The notes beneath the pieces are model-generated. The model did not search any database. It worked only from the letters and a program-made list of their open reading frames with translations, and was not told where the DNA came from. Position numbers and translations under genes: made by a program. Source: Aureimonas sp. SK2 (GTDB lineage: Bacteria; Pseudomonadota; Alphaproteobacteria; Rhizobiales; Rhizobiaceae). From it: a stretch of DNA of 41,428 nt. The stretch spans positions 1 to 41,428 of the forward strand of contig NZ_JAPZDS010000023.1 of the NCBI RefSeq assembly GCF_029813115.1, read 5' to 3'. Positions within the stretch are counted from its first letter, which is position 1; each line of letters opens with the position of its first letter. Shown one piece after another: positions 1-8,459 of this stretch.

Positions 1-1
1 C

Positions 2-46
2 GCCGCCGTCGCCAACTACGTCTCGATCCTCGAACGCACGCGCTGA
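2..46 (+). CDS. C-terminal end of an upstream gene (partial)
   Basis: An open frame enters from the left edge and ends at TGA 44-46. Only 14 residues are visible (AAVANYVSILERTR), too few to assign a family. It ends 8 bases before the acyl-CoA ligase ATG and is on the same strand, so it is probably the preceding gene of the same operon. Confidence 0.5.
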   Translation, partial: AAVANYVSILERTR

Positions 47-54
47 GGCCGACC

Positions 55-1686
55 ATGCACACGATCCACCCGAGGGGCGGCGTCGCCCCGGTTTCGCGCC
101 GCGTCATGAATCTTTCGCGCTTCGTCACCCAGGCCGCTCGGCGCGAGCCCGACGCCGTCGCCCTCGTCTGGGGCGAGCGGACCTGGAGCTGGGCCGAGTT
201 CGACGCGCGCATCGACGCGCTGGCCGGCGCGCTGCGCGGGCGCTTCGGCGTGAAGAAGGGCGACCGCATCCTCGTCCAATCGCAGAACTGCAACCAGATG
301 TCGGAGGTCATGTTCGCGTGCTTCCGCGTCGGCGCCGTCTATGTGCCGGCGAACTTCCGGCAGACGCCGGAGGAGGTCGCGCAGGCCGCCCAGTCGAGCG
401 GAGCGAGCGGCCTTGTGTGCAACGCGAGCTTCCCCGCCCATGCCGAGGCCGTGCGCGCCGCGATGCCGGGCCTTGCCTTCACGCTGGCGATCGGCGAGGC
501 GCCGTTCGGCCCCTCCGTTGATGCCGTGATCGCCGAACATGCGGGGACGACGGCCGCGCCCGAGCCGGTGGAATACGACGACCCCGCCTGGTTCTTCTTC
601 ACCTCCGGCACCACCGGCCGGCCGAAGGCCGCGGTGCTGACGCACGGGCAGATGGCCTTCGTGGTCAACAACCATCTCTGCGACCTGATGCCGGGCACGA
701 CGTCGGCCGACTCCTCGCTGGTGGTCGCGCCGCTCTCGCACGGGGCGGGCGTCCACCACCTGATGCAGGTGGCGCGCGGCGCCAAGACGATCTTGCTCCC
801 GACCGAGCGCTTCGACATCGACGCCGCGTTCGCGCTCATCGAGCGCTGGCGCGTCACCAACCTCTTCACCGTGCCTACCATCCTGAAGCTCATGGTCGAG
901 CATCCCGCCGCCGCGGCCCACGACCATTCCTCGCTGCGCTACGTGATCTATGCCGGCGCGCCGATGTATCGCGAGGACCAGAAGCGGGCGCTGAAGGTTC
1001 TCGGCCCCAAGCTCGTCCAGTATTTCGGGCTCGGCGAGGTGACGGGCGCCATCACCGTCCTCCCGCCCGCGCTCCATGCGGCCGAGGACGCGGAGGGCGT
1101 GCGGATCGGCACTTGCGGCTTCGAGCGGACGGGCATGGAGGTGCAGATCCAGGACGAGACGGGCCGCGAGCTGGCGCCGTTCGAGACCGGCGAGATCTGC
1201 GTGATCGGCCCGGCGGTCTTCGCCGGCTACTACGACAACCCGGAGGCCAACGCGAAGGCCTTCCGCGACGGCTGGTTCCGCACCGGCGATCTCGGCCACC
1301 GCGACGCCGAGGGCTTCGTCTACATCACCGGCCGGTCGTCGGACATGTACATCTCGGGCGGCTCCAATGTCTATCCGCGCGAGATCGAGGAGAAGATCCT
1401 CACCCATCCCGCCGTGAGCGAGGTGGCCGTTCTGGGCCTCCCCGATCCGATGTGGGGCGAGGTCGGCATCGCCGTCTGCGTTCTGGCGGAAGGGCAGACG
1501 GTGGACGAGGCGGCGCTCCTCGCCTTTCTCGACGGCAAGCTCAGCCGCTACAAGATGCCAAAGCGCGTCACCTTTTGGGAGGCGCTGCCGAAATCCGCCT
1601 ATGGCAAGATCACCAAGAAGCTCGTGCGCGAGGAGCTGGAGCGGCGCGGCGAGACGAGCGATCCGGCGCTCCGGAAGGCGAGCTGA
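55..1686 (+). CDS. AMP-dependent acyl-CoA synthetase/ligase
   Basis: This 543-residue adenylate-forming enzyme should activate a carboxylic acid to its CoA thioester with ATP, in the cytoplasm. The phosphate-binding motif TSGTTGRPK is at residues 183-191. The adenylate motif YFGLGEVTG, the hinge region GWFRTGDLGHRD and the C-terminal GKITKK motif with the expected catalytic lysine (about Lys518) are all present, so the protein looks complete and active. Start: ATG 55 has a GAGG about 8 bases upstream; a second in-frame ATG at 106 lacks a Shine-Dalgarno sequence but gives a more typical N-terminus. The stop overlaps the next start as TGATG, so the two genes are probably translationally coupled. 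Chain-length specificity cannot be read from sequence; a fatty, aromatic or branched acid is possible. Confidence 0.93.
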   Translation: MHTIHPRGGVAPVSRRVMNLSRFVTQAARREPDAVALVWGERTWSWAEFDARIDALAGALRGRFGVKKGDRILVQSQNCNQMSEVMFACFRVGAVYVPANFRQTPEEVAQAAQSSGASGLVCNASFPAHAEAVRAAMPGLAFTLAIGEAPFGPSVDAVIAEHAGTTAAPEPVEYDDPAWFFFTSGTTGRPKAAVLTHGQMAFVVNNHLCDLMPGTTSADSSLVVAPLSHGAGVHHLMQVARGAKTILLPTERFDIDAAFALIERWRVTNLFTVPTILKLMVEHPAAAAHDHSSLRYVIYAGAPMYREDQKRALKVLGPKLVQYFGLGEVTGAITVLPPALHAAEDAEGVRIGTCGFERTGMEVQIQDETGRELAPFETGEICVIGPAVFAGYYDNPEANAKAFRDGWFRTGDLGHRDAEGFVYITGRSSDMYISGGSNVYPREIEEKILTHPAVSEVAVLGLPDPMWGEVGIAVCVLAEGQTVDEAALLAFLDGKLSRYKMPKRVTFWEALPKSAYGKITKKLVREELERRGETSDPALRKAS

Positions 1687-2546
1687 TGGACGCGCCCGTG
1701 CGCCGCACGCTGCGCCATCCAGGCCCCGTCGCGCCCGCGCGCGTCGCGGCCGCCCCGGTGCGCCTACGCGCCATTGAGGGCGAACTGCGGCCCGGCTTCA
1801 CGGTGCTCGCCGAGGTCGCGCGCGTGTTCGCTGAGGCGGGCGGCGCGAGCGGCGTCCTGACGCTCCAAGGCGGACGCTGCCGGCCCTATCGCTACGTCAT
1901 TCCGGCCTGGAGTACGGACGGCGTTCACGCCGCCTGGTACAGCGACACGTTCGAGGCGCCGGACGGTGCGGAGATCGAGGAGGCTGTCGCCATCGTCGGC
2001 CTGGAGAACGGCCGGCCCTTCCTGCATTGCCACGGGCGCTGGCAGGCCGGCGCCGGGATGCCCGAGGCCGGCCACATGCTGCCGGGCGAATGCGTGGTGG
2101 ACGAGGCGATCCCGTTTCGCGGCCTCGTAGCCGACGGCGCAGCCTTCGAGCGCCTGCCCGACTTGGAGACCGCCTTCTCGCTGTTCACGCCGGTGGCCGA
2201 TGCCGCGCCCGAGCGGCCGGACGGCCTCCTCCTGCGCCTTCTGCCCGGCGAGGACGTGGTGACGGCGGTGGAGCGCGCTTGCGAGGCGGCCGGCATCGGC
2301 CGCGCGCGCATCCACGGGATCGGCAGCGTCGACGGCGTGCGCTTTGCGGACGGCGCGCGCGTCGATTGCGCGGCGACGGAGATCTTTTTCTCGAATGGCC
2401 GCCGGGTGGCGGACGGCCGGGTGGACCTGCCGGCGGTGGTCGTGGACGTCGACGGCGCGGTCGGCGAAGGCACGTTCGCGCGGGACGACAACCCGGTCGG
2501 CGTGACCTTCGAGATCGTCGTGGAAGCTTTGGGAGACATGGAATGA
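1686..2546 (+). CDS. PCC/DUF296 domain protein with two domain copies
   Basis: This 286-residue protein has two regions resembling the PCC (plants and prokaryotes conserved, DUF296) domain, at about residues 28-140 and 165-285. The first copy has a likely metal-binding His set (H114, H116, H130, in HCHGRW and EAGHMLPGE). The second begins with the typical LLRLLPGEDVV strand and has HGIGSVDGVRFADG, but lacks a matching His set. In plants such domains accompany AT-hooks; bacterial stand-alone versions have no well-defined role. Start and stop overlap the neighbours (TGATG and ATGA), so it is made together with the ligase and dehydrogenases. That argues for a metabolic rather than DNA-binding role, but this is inference. 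Confidence 0.85.
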   Translation: MDAPVRRTLRHPGPVAPARVAAAPVRLRAIEGELRPGFTVLAEVARVFAEAGGASGVLTLQGGRCRPYRYVIPAWSTDGVHAAWYSDTFEAPDGAEIEEAVAIVGLENGRPFLHCHGRWQAGAGMPEAGHMLPGECVVDEAIPFRGLVADGAAFERLPDLETAFSLFTPVADAAPERPDGLLLRLLPGEDVVTAVERACEAAGIGRARIHGIGSVDGVRFADGARVDCAATEIFFSNGRRVADGRVDLPAVVVDVDGAVGEGTFARDDNPVGVTFEIVVEALGDME

Positions 2547-3283
2547 CCAGGAACCTCGTGATCGTCACCGGGGCGGCGTCGGGCATCGGCCTCGCCACCG
2601 TGGAGCGCTTTCTGGCCGAAGGCTGGCCCGTCACCGCGCTCGACCGCGACGCGGCGGGGCTGGACACCTTGGCGGAGCGGCTCGGCGACGAGGCCCTGTC
2701 CGTCCACCCGATCGACCTGACGGACGAGGCGGCCATCGCCGCCTTCGTCGCCGGCCTCGGGGGGCGGCCCGTCGCCGGCCTCGTCAACAGCGCGGGCGTC
2801 GGCTTCAACACGAGCTTCCGCGACACGACCCCGGACATGTTCCGGCGCATCTACGAGATCAACGTCATCGCCGCCTTCGCGCTGGCCAAGGCGCTCCTGC
2901 CGGCGCTGGAAGCGGGCGAGGGCTCGGTCGTCAACGTCGCCTCGGTGTCGGGCATGGTCGGCAATGCCGGGCGCTCGGCCTATGGCGCGTCGAAGGGCGC
3001 GCTCATCACGCTGACCAAGATCATGGCGGTGGAGCTGGCGCCCGCGGGCGTGCGCGTCAACGCCGTGTCGCCCGGACCGATCGAGACCGCCATGGTGCGC
3101 GAGTTCCACGACGCGGGAACGCGCGAGCGCTGGCTCAACCGGGTCGCTATGCGCCGCTACGGCCAGCCGGAGGAGATCGCCGGCACGATCGGTTTCCTCG
3201 TCGATCCCCGCGCTTCCTCCTACGTGACGGGCCAGATCCTGGCGGTGGATGGGGGCTTTGCCACGGCGGGCCTCCTGCCATGA
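2543..3283 (+). CDS. SDR family NAD(P)-dependent oxidoreductase
   Basis: A classical short-chain dehydrogenase of 246 residues, interconverting a hydroxyl and a carbonyl with NAD(P). It has the cofactor motif TGAASGIG at residues 9-16, the structural NSAG at 82-85, and the catalytic triad Ser134, Tyr147, Lys151 (YGASK). Asp59 in the second acidic motif and the C-terminal GQILAVDGG are also typical. The ATG overlaps the PCC gene stop by four bases (ATGA), and its own stop overlaps the alcohol dehydrogenase start in the same way. It likely acts on the hydroxyacyl or alcohol intermediate of the pathway begun by the ligase; substrate unknown. Confidence 0.92.
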   Translation: MTRNLVIVTGAASGIGLATVERFLAEGWPVTALDRDAAGLDTLAERLGDEALSVHPIDLTDEAAIAAFVAGLGGRPVAGLVNSAGVGFNTSFRDTTPDMFRRIYEINVIAAFALAKALLPALEAGEGSVVNVASVSGMVGNAGRSAYGASKGALITLTKIMAVELAPAGVRVNAVSPGPIETAMVREFHDAGTRERWLNRVAMRRYGQPEEIAGTIGFLVDPRASSYVTGQILAVDGGFATAGLLP

Positions 3284-4410
3284 GCCTGTCCACCCGCGCC
3301 GCGCTTCTGCAGGCCTCCCCGGTCGAGCGCCCGTTCGACCGGACGCGGCCGCTGTCGATCGAAACGGTGGAGCTCGACGCGCCGGGTCACGGCGAGGTCC
3401 TGGTCCGGGTGCGGGCCGCCGGGCTCTGCCATTCCGACCTGTCGGTCATCGACGGCGCGCGCCTTCGCCCCGTGCCCATGGTGCTCGGCCACGAGGCGGC
3501 GGGCGAGGTGGAGGCGGTCGGACCGGGCGTCGAGGATTTGGGCCCCGGCGACCATGTCGTGATGGTCTTCGTGCCCTCCTGCGGCCATTGCAGCCCCTGC
3601 GCGGAGGGCCGGCCGGCGCTCTGCGAGCCGGGCGGAGCGGCCAACGGGCAGGGCACCCTCCTGTCGGGTGCGCGGCGCCTGCGCTGGCACGGCGAGCCGG
3701 TCCACCACCATATCGGCGTCTCGGCCTTCGCCGAGCGCGCCGTCCTGTCGCGCCGCTCCCTGGTGCGTATCGACAAGGACATCCCGTTCGAGATCGCCGC
3801 CCTCTTCGGCTGCGCGGTGCTGACGGGCGTCGGCGCCGTCATCAATACGGCGGGCGTGAGGGCCGGCGAGAGCGTCGCGATCGTCGGGCTCGGGGGCGTC
3901 GGGCTCGCCGCGCTGATGGGCGCGCGCGCGGCGGGCGCCGCGCGTGTCGTCGCCCTCGACCTGTCGCCGGAAAAGCTGGCGCTCGCCCGTGAGCTGGGCG
4001 CGACCGACGCCTTCGACGCGGCCGATCCGCAAAGCGTCGAGGCCGTGCGGACGTTGACCGGCGGCGGTGTCGACCATGCGATCGAGCTGGCCGGCTCGGC
4101 ACGGGCTCTGGAACTCGCCTTCTCGCTCGCCCGTCGCGGGGGCTCCACCGTCACCGCCGGCCTCGCCCCTCCTTCGGCTACGATGGCCCTGTCGCCGCTG
4201 CGCCTCGTCGCGGAGGAGCGGACCCTCAAGGGATCCTACGTCGGAAGCTGCATTCCATCGCGAGACATTCCCCGCTTCATCGCGCTCTATCGAACGGGGC
4301 GTTTGCCGGTCGACAAGCTGATCACCAGTACCGGCACGCTCGACGACATCAACGAGGGGTTCGAGGCGCTCGCGGCGGGCCGGACGGTTCGACATATCCT
4401 GCGGATGTGA
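3280..4410 (+). CDS. Zinc-dependent alcohol dehydrogenase (MDR family)
   Basis: A 376-residue medium-chain zinc alcohol dehydrogenase. Catalytic zinc ligands are visible as Cys50 (GLCHSD) and His71-Glu72 (GHEAAGEV). The structural zinc site is intact with Cys101, Cys104, Cys107 and Cys115. A Rossmann motif GLGGVGLAAL follows near residue 205. The length and the loop between the zinc site and the cofactor domain resemble class III-like enzymes. It is the last gene of the four-gene coupled operon (ATGA overlap with the SDR). With two alcohol-type dehydrogenases and an acyl-CoA ligase, the operon may convert an alcohol to aldehyde to acid to acyl-CoA. The convergent aldehyde dehydrogenase could supply the missing step, though it is transcribed separately. 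Confidence 0.93.
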   Translation: MSLSTRAALLQASPVERPFDRTRPLSIETVELDAPGHGEVLVRVRAAGLCHSDLSVIDGARLRPVPMVLGHEAAGEVEAVGPGVEDLGPGDHVVMVFVPSCGHCSPCAEGRPALCEPGGAANGQGTLLSGARRLRWHGEPVHHHIGVSAFAERAVLSRRSLVRIDKDIPFEIAALFGCAVLTGVGAVINTAGVRAGESVAIVGLGGVGLAALMGARAAGAARVVALDLSPEKLALARELGATDAFDAADPQSVEAVRTLTGGGVDHAIELAGSARALELAFSLARRGGSTVTAGLAPPSATMALSPLRLVAEERTLKGSYVGSCIPSRDIPRFIALYRTGRLPVDKLITSTGTLDDINEGFEALAAGRTVRHILRM

Positions 4411-4428
4411 ACGGCATGCCGATGCGCC

Positions 4429-4442
4429 GGGGACGCGTCCCC
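4429..4442. other. Perfect 14-bp palindrome after the alcohol dehydrogenase
   Basis: GGGGACGCGTCCCC lies 18 bases past the stop, between two convergent genes. It could form a hairpin on either transcript, but no run of T follows, so I do not call it a Rho-independent terminator. The rest of 4411-4763 shows no gene or repeat I can support. Confidence 0.4.
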
Positions 4443-4763
4443 ATCTCTCGCACCCCCTAGATTTCTCGGCGCCGAACGGTGGTCATGCCGGACGGATCGC
4501 ATCCCGAGCAGGGAAATCCTGACACAAGGGGCGTAAGCCATCGTGTCTGGGTTAAGGCGGTCACGGGGTGAGCCTTCGATCGCGCCCCGATCCTCGACCG
4601 ATCAAGACATCGGCCGAGTTTCAGCGTACCCGGCGTTCGGCCAGGTCTCCGCTGGGGCCGGCGATCTCGGCGCTTCCCGCACGGATGCGAGGGGCTCTTT
4701 CCACGAAAGGAACCGGTGGGGTCCATTTACCGAGACAGGCATGACCATGGACCCAAGCCCTCG

Positions 4764-6230
4764 TCAGGCCGGATTGGGAAAGAAGCCGAGGACGGCCTTG
4801 GTTTCGAGATATTCTTCCATCCCTTCAGGGCCGTACTCGCGCCCGTTGCCGGATCGCTTGTAGCCGCCGAAAGGTGCCTGGGGGTCCCAGGCCGGCGCAT
4901 TGATGTGGACCTGCCCCGCGCGGATCCGAGAGGCGACGAAGCGCGCCTGATCGAGATCGGCGCCATGCACATGCGCGCCGAGACCGTAGATCGTGTCGTT
5001 TGCGATCTCGATCGCCTCCTCAAGGCTGTCGTAGGGCAGAATGACAAGGACCGGACCGAAGATCTCCTCCCTTGCGATCGCCATGTCGGGATGCACGTCC
5101 GAGAAGACGGTCGGCCGCGCGAACAGCCCGGCGTCCCGACCGTCCGGACGCCCCGGCCCGCCAGTGACGAGCTTGGCGCCTTCCGCGATGCCGGTCTCGA
5201 TCATGGTCTGGACGCGGTCGAACTGTGCCCGGTTCGCGATGGGGCCATGGGTCACTTGCGCGTCCGAAGGGTCGCCGACGCGGAAGCTCTCGGCCGTTCG
5301 GGCCGCCAGCGCCTCGACTTCGGCGAGCCGTGCGCGCGGCACCAGCATGCGGGTCGGCGCGCTGCAGGACTGGCCGAGGTTGCGCATGGCCGCCGCGACG
5401 CCAAGCGGGATGCAGCGGGCGAGATCGGCGTCGGCCAGGACGATGTTCGGCGATTTGCCGCCAAGTTCCTGCGCGATCCGCTTGACCGTCGGTGCGGCTG
5501 CCTGCGCCACCATGACGCCCGCCCGCGTCGACCCGGTGATCGAGATCATGTCGACGTCCTCGTGCGCTGCGAGGGCTTCGCCGACCACGGGACCCGAACC
5601 ATGAACGAGGTTGAAGACGCCCGGCGGGCAACCGGCTTCCTCCATGATCTCCGCGAAGAGAAGAGCGCTCAGCGGAGAAAGCTCGCTCGGCTTCAGAACC
5701 ACCGTGCAGCCGGCTGCCAGCGCCGGGGCGACCTTGGCGGTGATCTGATAGAGGGGCCAGTTCCAAGGTGTGATCAGCGCGCAGACGCCGATCGGCTCCT
5801 TCAGGATCGCCGTGGTTCCCCGCTTCGAGACGAAGGGGAAGGTCGCGAGATTGTCGGCCGCCACGCGCACATGCGCCGCTGCCAGCGGAACTTGTGCCTC
5901 CCGCGCATAGGTGATGGCCGCCCCCATCTCCAGACGGATCGCATGCGAGAGAAGATCCAGCCGCTCGAGCACGAGCGTATGAACGCGGCCGAGCAGTTCG
6001 GAGCGTTCGCTCAAGCTCGTGCGCGACCATGGGGCGAAAGCGCGACGAGCCGCCGCAACGGCCCGGTCGACATCCGTCCGATCGCCGAGCGGCAGGTCCG
6101 CGATCGATGCTTCCGAGGCGGGATCGATCACCGGGACGCTCTGCCGGCCCGCCGGGGGGCACCAAGCGCCGTCGATGAAGAAGTGCCCGAGGTGTCCCGA
6201 ACCTTGGAGGTGCGAGATAGGGTCGATCAT
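4764..6230 (-). CDS. Aldehyde dehydrogenase (NAD(P)-dependent)
   Basis: A full-length 488-residue aldehyde dehydrogenase oxidising an aldehyde to its acid. The oxyanion-hole Asn157 (PWN), cofactor-binding Lys180 (LKPSE), general base Glu255 (ELGGKSP) and nucleophile Cys289 (GQSCSAP) are all present. Start: ATG 6230 is preceded by GAAGGA and matches the family N-terminus; the frame is open further upstream, but that segment is low-complexity and unlike the family. It is convergent with the alcohol dehydrogenase operon and divergent from the MarR gene, so it may be controlled by MarR or serve the ligase/dehydrogenase operon. The substrate cannot be told from sequence. Confidence 0.93.
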   Translation of the reverse strand: MIDPISHLQGSGHLGHFFIDGAWCPPAGRQSVPVIDPASEASIADLPLGDRTDVDRAVAAARRAFAPWSRTSLSERSELLGRVHTLVLERLDLLSHAIRLEMGAAITYAREAQVPLAAAHVRVAADNLATFPFVSKRGTTAILKEPIGVCALITPWNWPLYQITAKVAPALAAGCTVVLKPSELSPLSALLFAEIMEEAGCPPGVFNLVHGSGPVVGEALAAHEDVDMISITGSTRAGVMVAQAAAPTVKRIAQELGGKSPNIVLADADLARCIPLGVAAAMRNLGQSCSAPTRMLVPRARLAEVEALAARTAESFRVGDPSDAQVTHGPIANRAQFDRVQTMIETGIAEGAKLVTGGPGRPDGRDAGLFARPTVFSDVHPDMAIAREEIFGPVLVILPYDSLEEAIEIANDTIYGLGAHVHGADLDQARFVASRIRAGQVHINAPAWDPQAPFGGYKRSGNGREYGPEGMEEYLETKAVLGFFPNPA

Positions 6231-6815
6231 GGAACGCAGTCCTTCAAACGGTTGCAGGCGCCGGCCGCCGGCGGCAACCCGAGGCTTGCCGAAAGGGCGG
6301 GAATGGCGGGTGGGATGCGGCGCCGAGCATGACGGTGCGTCGCGACAGGTACGGCGGACGTCGGTCCGGCCGCTCCCTGTGTGACGCGTGGGCACGGGGC
6401 GAACGCTCAGCGAGTTGGGGGCCACCGACAATTCGGGCCTTATCGGTTCTTCGGCTGTTTCGCCGCGAGAGCAATCACTGGCCGTTCGTTGGATCAAGAT
6501 CGGAGCTCGTACTTCGTCAGCCGCCGCGCATGGCCGCTTCTCAGCTTCCAGCGTGATCCAGGCGGCGCCGAAGATTCTGCCGCAGTTGAAAAACTCCCGG
6601 CATCATCGTTCGAAGTTTCGTTTTCGATCGCAGGAATGGCCCTTCCACTGTTCCTGCCGAAACGGACTTCCATCCGCTCTCGAGCGCATTTCCTCAGTTT
6701 GAGGAGGTCAAGGCGGACGGGCGCCCCGTGCTCGGCTCGGCAACGCCGAGCGGAACCATCCGGGACCTCGCCAATTATCGACAACAGGCTGTCAAATTGA
6801 AAGTCTATTGCGGAA
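6231..6815. other. 585-bp divergent intergenic region
   Basis: This stretch separates the aldehyde dehydrogenase start from the MarR start. Several open frames cross it, but none has a recognisable family or good ribosome site. Around 6777-6800 the sequence GACA-N6-TGTC gives a short imperfect dyad within AT-richer DNA just upstream of MarR. It is a weak candidate operator. Nothing else is supportable. Confidence 0.35.
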
Positions 6816-7277
6816 ATGGCCGACCTCGATCCCGACGTGCGCGAGTTCGCGTTATCGATCTTCGAAGCCAATGGCCGTTTGGTCAGTGCAGGCAATGACC
6901 TTGTCGCCCATCTGGGTCTCACCAGCGCGTGGTGGCAGGTTCTTGCCGCACTTCGATACTCGCCAGTTCCGCTCGCAGTCGCCTCGATCGCTCGCAACAT
7001 GGGGCTGACACGGCAGGCGGTCCAACGCATCGTCGACCTCCTCGCCGAGCAGGGCTTGGTCGAGTTCAAGCCGAATCCGCACCACCGCCGGGCAAAGCTC
7101 GTCGTTCTGACCTCCGCAGGATCCGACGCTCTCCTTGGCGCCGAACGAGCGGTTGCACCGCTCGATCAGGCAATCGTGGATGAGATTGGCGTGGCGCGCA
7201 TCCGAGAGGCAACGGCGACCATCCGGGCGATGGTGGGCGTCATCTCGGACCGGCTGGACGGCCCGGACGACCACTGA
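6816..7277 (+). CDS. MarR family transcriptional regulator
   Basis: A 153-residue MarR-type winged-helix DNA-binding protein. The helix-turn-helix is at about residues 49-72 (SIARNMGLTRQAVQRIV) and the wing at 78-95 (NPHHRRAKLVVLT). N- and C-terminal helices form the usual dimer interface. Such proteins are normally repressors released by small ligands. The ATG has only a weak purine stretch upstream. Twenty-seven bases separate it from the NmrA-like gene, so both are probably one transcript; the aldehyde dehydrogenase across the divergent region is another possible target. Confidence 0.9.
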   Translation: MADLDPDVREFALSIFEANGRLVSAGNDLVAHLGLTSAWWQVLAALRYSPVPLAVASIARNMGLTRQAVQRIVDLLAEQGLVEFKPNPHHRRAKLVVLTSAGSDALLGAERAVAPLDQAIVDEIGVARIREATATIRAMVGVISDRLDGPDDH

Positions 7278-7304
7278 TCCAACAACCGAGAAGGACCGAC
7301 CAAC

Positions 7305-8171
7305 ATGATTCTGGTATCTGGCGCCACCGGCGGTATCGGCGGTGAAGTCTGTCGGCTGCTCCAGGCGTCCGGAACGCCGTTCCGGGCGATGGCCCGAAAA
7401 CCCGAACAGGTCGAAAGCTTCAGGCGGAACGGCATGGACGCTGTCCTCGGTGACTTCGACAAGCCCGAAACGCTGACGGATGCGATGCGGGACTGCGACG
7501 TGATGTTCCTCGTCACGCCGCCGACGCCTGACCAGTTCGCTCAGGAAACGGCTGCCATCGACGCTGCCAAGCGCGCGGGTGTGGGCCGGATCGTGAAAAT
7601 CTCGGCCTCCGACGGCAACGTGCGCTCTCCCGTGCCATGGGCCCGAACGCATGCGCTCATCGATCACCATCTGCGTTCGGCCGGCGTCGGTTGGACGATC
7701 CTCAAGCCCACCGCCTTCATGCAGAACTTCCTGTGGTTCAAGGACCCGGTCTCGAAGGGCTTCCTTCCGCAGGTGGCGGGGACGGGGTCGGTCTCCTGGG
7801 TCGATACGCGCGATGTGGCGCGTGTCGCCGCGACGGTTCTCTCCCAGGACGGTCATCGGGGAGCGACCTATTTCCTGACGGGGCCTGAGACCCTGGACAT
7901 GAGAGAGGCGGCCAAGCGCCTATCGGAGGTCTTGAAGCACAAGGTCCGCTACCTGAACCTGCCGAAGCCGCTTTTTCGCCTACTGCTCCGGCTGACGGGC
8001 AACTCACGGTGGATGACAAAGGGTCTGGTCGTGCAGTTCGCGGACGTCGTCGCCGGTCATCACGACATCGACCCCACCTTCGAGATCGAACGCCTCACGG
8101 GCCAGCGACCACATAGCTTCGCGGACTTCGTCCGAGATCACCGCAAGGAGTTCGCGAAGGCGGGCTCCTGA
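7305..8171 (+). CDS. NmrA-like NAD(P)-binding protein (atypical SDR)
   Basis: A 288-residue atypical short-chain dehydrogenase of the NmrA/QorB kind. The N-terminal cofactor loop GATGGIGGEV (residues 6-15) fits NAD(P) binding, followed by ARKPEQV typical of NADP-binding members. The Tyr/Lys pair of classical SDRs is not evident in the usual place, which is common in this subfamily: members are redox sensors or reductases such as quinone reductases. The start at 7305 has GAAGGA upstream. It is probably co-transcribed with the MarR gene and may be its regulated target. The last ORF base is 19 bp from a degraded IS end at 8190. Confidence 0.88.
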   Translation: MILVSGATGGIGGEVCRLLQASGTPFRAMARKPEQVESFRRNGMDAVLGDFDKPETLTDAMRDCDVMFLVTPPTPDQFAQETAAIDAAKRAGVGRIVKISASDGNVRSPVPWARTHALIDHHLRSAGVGWTILKPTAFMQNFLWFKDPVSKGFLPQVAGTGSVSWVDTRDVARVAATVLSQDGHRGATYFLTGPETLDMREAAKRLSEVLKHKVRYLNLPKPLFRLLLRLTGNSRWMTKGLVVQFADVVAGHHDIDPTFEIERLTGQRPHSFADFVRDHRKEFAKAGS

Positions 8172-8189
8172 GGGGAGCGGGACCTGGCC

Positions 8190-8290
8190 TGCCCCCGTTA
8201 GGTGGCCCGGTTCGAATCCGATGCATGGCGGGCTTGGCGTGCCGGAACGGGCCGGTCCGTCATCGGGGCAGCCTATATCCGAGTGCCCCC
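8190..8290 (-). mobile_element. Degraded end of an IS3-family (IS407-like) element
   Basis: TGCCCCCGTTAGGTGGCCCGG at 8190-8210 and the next 30 bases match the left boundary of the element at 40470 (about 42 of 51 positions, no gaps), including ATGCATGG and GGGCTTG. On the minus strand the codons A-L-G-Y-R at about 8272-8286 sit where the transposase C-terminal LGYR motif would lie. This is therefore a remnant of the orfB-proximal terminus. The inner boundary is uncertain, and no other transposase part is left. It fills most of the gap between 8171 and 8460. Confidence 0.7.
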
Positions 8291-8459
8291 GCCGCACGAG
8301 AGGTTGGGCGCTGCATCCCCGGCATGCCTCCGGATACCAGTCTTCGCGTCGCCCTCGCGACACGGCCTCGGGCCGGCTGGGCTGGAAGCGGTCCTCCGGT
8401 CGTCAGGGGATCGTCCCGCCCTTTCCTCGCCGTCACGGCGATGTCCTCCCGACGTCGAT

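Noticed and set aside
4429-4442. 14-bp palindrome as a bidirectional terminator
   Set aside because: No T tract on either side, so kept only as a palindrome.
4716-6332. Plus-strand frame of about 540 codons opposite the aldehyde dehydrogenase
   Set aside because: Antisense shadow; all aldehyde dehydrogenase catalytic residues are on the minus strand.
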